A stretch of DNA of 64,000 nt, from assembly GCF_018263855.1 (NCBI RefSeq), contig NZ_CP073318.1:2666001-2730000 (forward strand), in the 5' to 3' direction. The stretch comes from Kutzneria sp. CA-103260 (GTDB taxonomy: Bacteria > Actinomycetota > Actinomycetes > Mycobacteriales > Pseudonocardiaceae). Below, one piece after another: positions 61,901-64,000 of this stretch. The position numbers and the translations under genes were made by a program. The stretch's first letter is position 1. Each line of letters opens with the position of its first letter. The notes under the pieces are model-generated. The model ran no database searches and was not told the DNA's origin. It saw nothing but the letters and a program-made list of their open reading frames with translations.

Positions 61901-63019
61901 TCAGTCTCTTCGCTCCGATCCCGGCTGGCTGGGCGGATGGGGATGAGGCAGGTAGGGCGAGCTGGGGGGCGCGCTGTCACGTGCGGTAGGTCCGTCAGGT
62001 TGGCCGGTGCGCGATAGCGGTGCTGCGAGGGGGTGGGGAAGGCCGGTCAGTGCCGCCAGAGCGGTCGCGACCTCGCCCAGCTGTCCTTGGATGTAGGTGG
62101 TGGTGGATGCGCCGGAGGTGTCGGTGTGGCCGGCGTAGGCGCGGGCGATGCCGTAGCCGAAGTGGCGTTCGACCCAGGTGATGGTGGTGTGTCGCAGCCA
62201 GTGAGTGGTGATGTGCTGCGCAGCCACCCAGGGGAGTTGCTCGCCGAGACGGCGCCAGAGTTGATCGTATCGGCGGGTCGTCACAGGTGTGCCGTCGCGG
62301 GAGCGCAGTGCCGGGCTTTCGGCGGAGGTGTCTCCGCGCTCATTGATGTGGTCGAGCAGTGCGTCGATCAGCTGCGGGCTCGCCGGTTGCCAGCGCGTGG
62401 AGTTGTTTTTCTCCCGTAGGCCGAGCAGGCACCAGTGGGTGTCGATGTCCTCCACGCGCAGTCGCAGGGCACCGCAGCGTCGGGCGGCTGTCTCGGTATG
62501 TAACCGCAGCAGGAGTGTGTCCAGGCGGACGTCGTTGCCGCTGCAGCTGGCTGCGGTGTTGATTGCGGTTAGCTCCGCTGTGGACAGTCCGTGCCGCTGG
62601 CTTGGTGGCCGGCGGGGTTTTCTGACTTGGGCGGCTGGGTTGTGGTGGGGTGGCAGCAGGCCGTCGGCGACGGCGAGGGTGTAGATCGCACGGAAGGCGC
62701 GCAGCATGTGTTCGCTGCTGCTGGTGCCGCCTCGGTCGCTGCGGCGATGTCGGCGGGTCGCGACTGCATGGCGCATGAGGGCCTCGATGTCGGAGGTGTG
62801 GATCTCGTCGAGGTGGCGTTCGCCGCATGTGGTGAGGATGCGGTTCCAGTAGGAGCCGTAGGTGCGCTGGGCGCCTGGACCTGCCGCGGAGATGACCTGG
62901 GGGAGGTAGTCGGCGATGGTGGGGGCCTCGACGGGGATCCAGTCGAGTTGGTCTGGGGTGACACCGAGTTCGCGGAGAAGCAGTTGGGCTGCGGCGATGG
63001 TGGCTGGTGTGGTGGGCAT
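61901..63019 (-). CDS. Tyrosine recombinase (XerC/D-like integrase)
   Basis: 372 residues from the ATG at 63019 (MPTTPATIAAAQLLL); a longer frame to 63193 has an unlikely leader. It has an N-terminal SAM-like core-binding domain (YWNRILTTCGERHLDEI) and a catalytic domain with the full set: Arg in ETAARRCGALRLR, Lys near EKNNSTRW, HWLRHTTITW, AYAGHTD and the Tyr in STTTYIQG. It should cut and rejoin DNA at a specific site. No tRNA or obvious att repeat is seen next to it, so its target is unknown. It forms a divergent pair with an XRE gene. Confidence 0.9.
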   Translation of the reverse strand: MPTTPATIAAAQLLLRELGVTPDQLDWIPVEAPTIADYLPQVISAAGPGAQRTYGSYWNRILTTCGERHLDEIHTSDIEALMRHAVATRRHRRSDRGGTSSSEHMLRAFRAIYTLAVADGLLPPHHNPAAQVRKPRRPPSQRHGLSTAELTAINTAASCSGNDVRLDTLLLRLHTETAARRCGALRLRVEDIDTHWCLLGLREKNNSTRWQPASPQLIDALLDHINERGDTSAESPALRSRDGTPVTTRRYDQLWRRLGEQLPWVAAQHITTHWLRHTTITWVERHFGYGIARAYAGHTDTSGASTTTYIQGQLGEVATALAALTGLPHPLAAPLSRTGQPDGPTARDSAPPSSPYLPHPHPPSQPGSERRD

Positions 63020-63145
63020 GGTCGCCTCGCACGGCGTGAGGGAATGCCGGGGGCCTGCGTGACCATTGAGGTGGCGCGGTGTCCCCTGTTGGGGTGGATG
63101 TGAGCGGCAGCAGCGTCGTTGCCGCGCCTGTCGCACCGCGATCCA

Positions 63146-63203
63146 CCATATTGTACCACTGTTGGTACGGACTTGACTGTCGGCGCGTACCAACGTTGCC
63201 CCC
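63146..63203. promoter_or_regulatory. Integrase/XRE intergenic operator
   Basis: GTTGGTACG (63161-63169) and CGTACCAAC (63186-63194) form a 9-bp inverted repeat with centres 25 bases apart, and a third partial site TGTACCA lies at 63152-63158. On the minus strand TACAAT near 63150 could be the integrase -10. This is a good candidate operator for the XRE protein. The reading is by eye. Confidence 0.55.
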
Positions 63204-63452
63204 GTGCCTGTGTCACCGGTTCATCCGCGCCTTGCGGATGACCGCGCGCTGTTCGGGCACCGTGTGGCCGAGTTGCGCGCGCAGGCTGGGTGGACGCAGG
63301 AGCGTCTGGCGGAGGCCAGTGGTTTCGATCGCAAGACCATCAACCGGATCGAGAACGGCCGGCACAGCCCGAGCCTGGACCGTGTGCTGGTGCTTGCCTA
63401 TTCGCTGGGTGTTGAACCGGTTGAGCTTTTCGTGTGGACACGCCCGGAGTGA
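63204..63452 (+). CDS. XRE-family helix-turn-helix regulator, 82 aa
   Basis: GTG start. Almost the whole protein is one HTH: FGHRVAELRAQAGWTQERLA, EASGFDRKTINRIENGRHSP, VLVLAYSLGVEPVELF. It is a Cro/C1-type repressor. It is divergent from the integrase with operator-like repeats between them, so it probably controls integrase expression and its own. Confidence 0.88.
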   Translation: MPVSPVHPRLADDRALFGHRVAELRAQAGWTQERLAEASGFDRKTINRIENGRHSPSLDRVLVLAYSLGVEPVELFVWTRPE

Positions 63453-63676
63453 GATTCAGACAGGTCTGGTCTTGAGGTAAGGCCACGGATTGTCGTGCAC
63501 GTAGGCGCAGTAGCTGTAGCGGCGAGTGCGGACGAACTGACACTCCGACCGTACGCATGCTGGGGGAGTGTCGGTGAGGTGGGAGAGGCGTCGGGCCGCT
63601 CGACACCGCCGACCTCCGCCAGTCCAGGTAGCGGCGAGTGTCCAGGCGACAGGCCTGTGCCGTCACGGCTACGCTG

Positions 63677-63716
63677 GCGGTGTGACGGTCGGACTGCAAT
63701 GGCCCTACGTGCCGCC
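63677..63716 (+). repeat. Start of the Uma2 gene, also present at 51178
   Basis: 40 bases with one mismatch to 51178-51217. Here they begin the real gene; there they are an orphan fragment. Confidence 0.85.
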
Positions 63717-64000
63717 AGACGGGTGGACAGCGGCTGATCTTGATCGGCTCAGTCTGGATGGCCCCTATGGAGAGCTCGACGCGCTCAAGCGCATCGAGTT
63801 GATCGACGGAGACCTCATCGTCATGAGTCCGCAGACGGAGTTTCACCGGCGGGTCGTCGAGCGTCTGCGGGACGAGTTGGCGCGCCAGGCCCCGGGTGAG
63901 TTCACCGCGACCCGGGAGATGGACGTGGTCCTCGGCGAGCGGCAGCGTCCGTGTCCGGACGTCTCGGTGGTCCTGGCGGCGGCCGCAGCTGATCTGGACC
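63682..64000 (+). CDS. Uma2-family (DUF820) nuclease, 5' part
   Basis: 106 residues are visible, and the gene runs off the right edge. GTG start. The sequence VTVGLQWPYVPPDGWTAADL, RIELIDGDLIVMSPQTEFH, GEFTATREMDVVL, CPDVSVV is typical of Uma2 proteins, which have a PD-(D/E)xK fold: the Glu in IELIDG and the Asp in CPDVSVV are two of the active-site residues. Function in actinomycetes is unknown. Its first 40 bases are repeated at 51178-51217. Confidence 0.85.
   Translation, partial: MTVGLQWPYVPPDGWTAADLDRLSLDGPYGELDALKRIELIDGDLIVMSPQTEFHRRVVERLRDELARQAPGEFTATREMDVVLGERQRPCPDVSVVLAAAAADLD

Noticed and set aside
63020..63193. Longer integrase start
   Set aside because: The extra residues are Arg/Pro-rich and cover the operator-like repeats.
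61901..63452. tRNA or att site beside the integrase
   Set aside because: I looked for tRNA-like arms and CCA-type ends and for direct repeats and saw none within the window.

Overview
The window is high-GC DNA with GTG and TTG starts, AfsR-like NB-ARC/TPR proteins, actinobacterial STAND NTPases and a Streptomyces/Pseudonocardia-type tyrosine recombinase. It fits a filamentous actinomycete; I would guess Pseudonocardiales but cannot name a genus. Nearly everything in it is accessory: antiviral or conflict genes, mobile elements and decayed genes. I see no rRNA, tRNA or CRISPR array.

Layout. 1-2425: the 3' end of a Wadjet-type operon (SMC-like ATPase plus DUF2399/TOPRIM-like protein). 2691-19171: a DISARM-related locus. 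Four minus-strand genes encode a 2124-aa ATPase, a beta-CASP metallo-beta-lactamase nuclease, a DrmA-like helicase and a DrmB-like DUF1998 protein; a divergent gene encodes a DrmE-like protein. 19206-30757: a decay zone with one intact and two broken copies of one serine recombinase family, broken copies of a small actinomycete gene, a TPR gene split by an IS3-family element with a 3-bp target duplication, and one intact NB-ARC/TPR gene. 30873-38550: a second NB-ARC/TPR gene, then a divergent pair (small 149-aa protein and 1166-aa NACHT-like protein) sharing a short motif. 38612-43759: a HEPN-like fragment, a PurD protein with a 240-residue extra C-terminal domain, remnants of an ISL3 transposase and an ArsR regulator, and an XRE/TPR-like regulator. 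43874-51008: an operon of TIR protein, membrane pseudokinase with PQQ propeller, small adaptor-like protein and nSTAND1-WD40 NTPase. 51300-55898: another recombinase remnant, then an alpha/beta-hydrolase and a caspase-NTPase-WD40 protein translationally coupled to it. 56465-61260: a remnant, an unknown 568-aa protein, a 75-aa membrane-like protein and a truncated AfsR-like pseudogene. 61360-63452: an AbrB-like gene, a tyrosine integrase and a divergent XRE regulator. 63682-end: a Uma2-type nuclease, partial.

How they may work together. Several NTPases look like sensor hubs of the NLR type. Next to three of them lies a likely effector or adaptor (TIR protein, small helical protein, hydrolase). 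In two loci the partners carry the same short glycine-rich motif at the C-terminus of the small protein and the N-terminus of the NTPase. Two NB-ARC proteins carry a different, RHIM-like VQAG motif. The motif differs between loci but matches within each locus, as expected for private homotypic signalling of the bacterial amyloid (BASS) kind. The DISARM-related locus lacks the usual PLD nuclease (DrmC) and methyltransferase, and instead has a beta-CASP nuclease coupled to a giant ATPase. These two observations are the best candidates for undescribed biology here.
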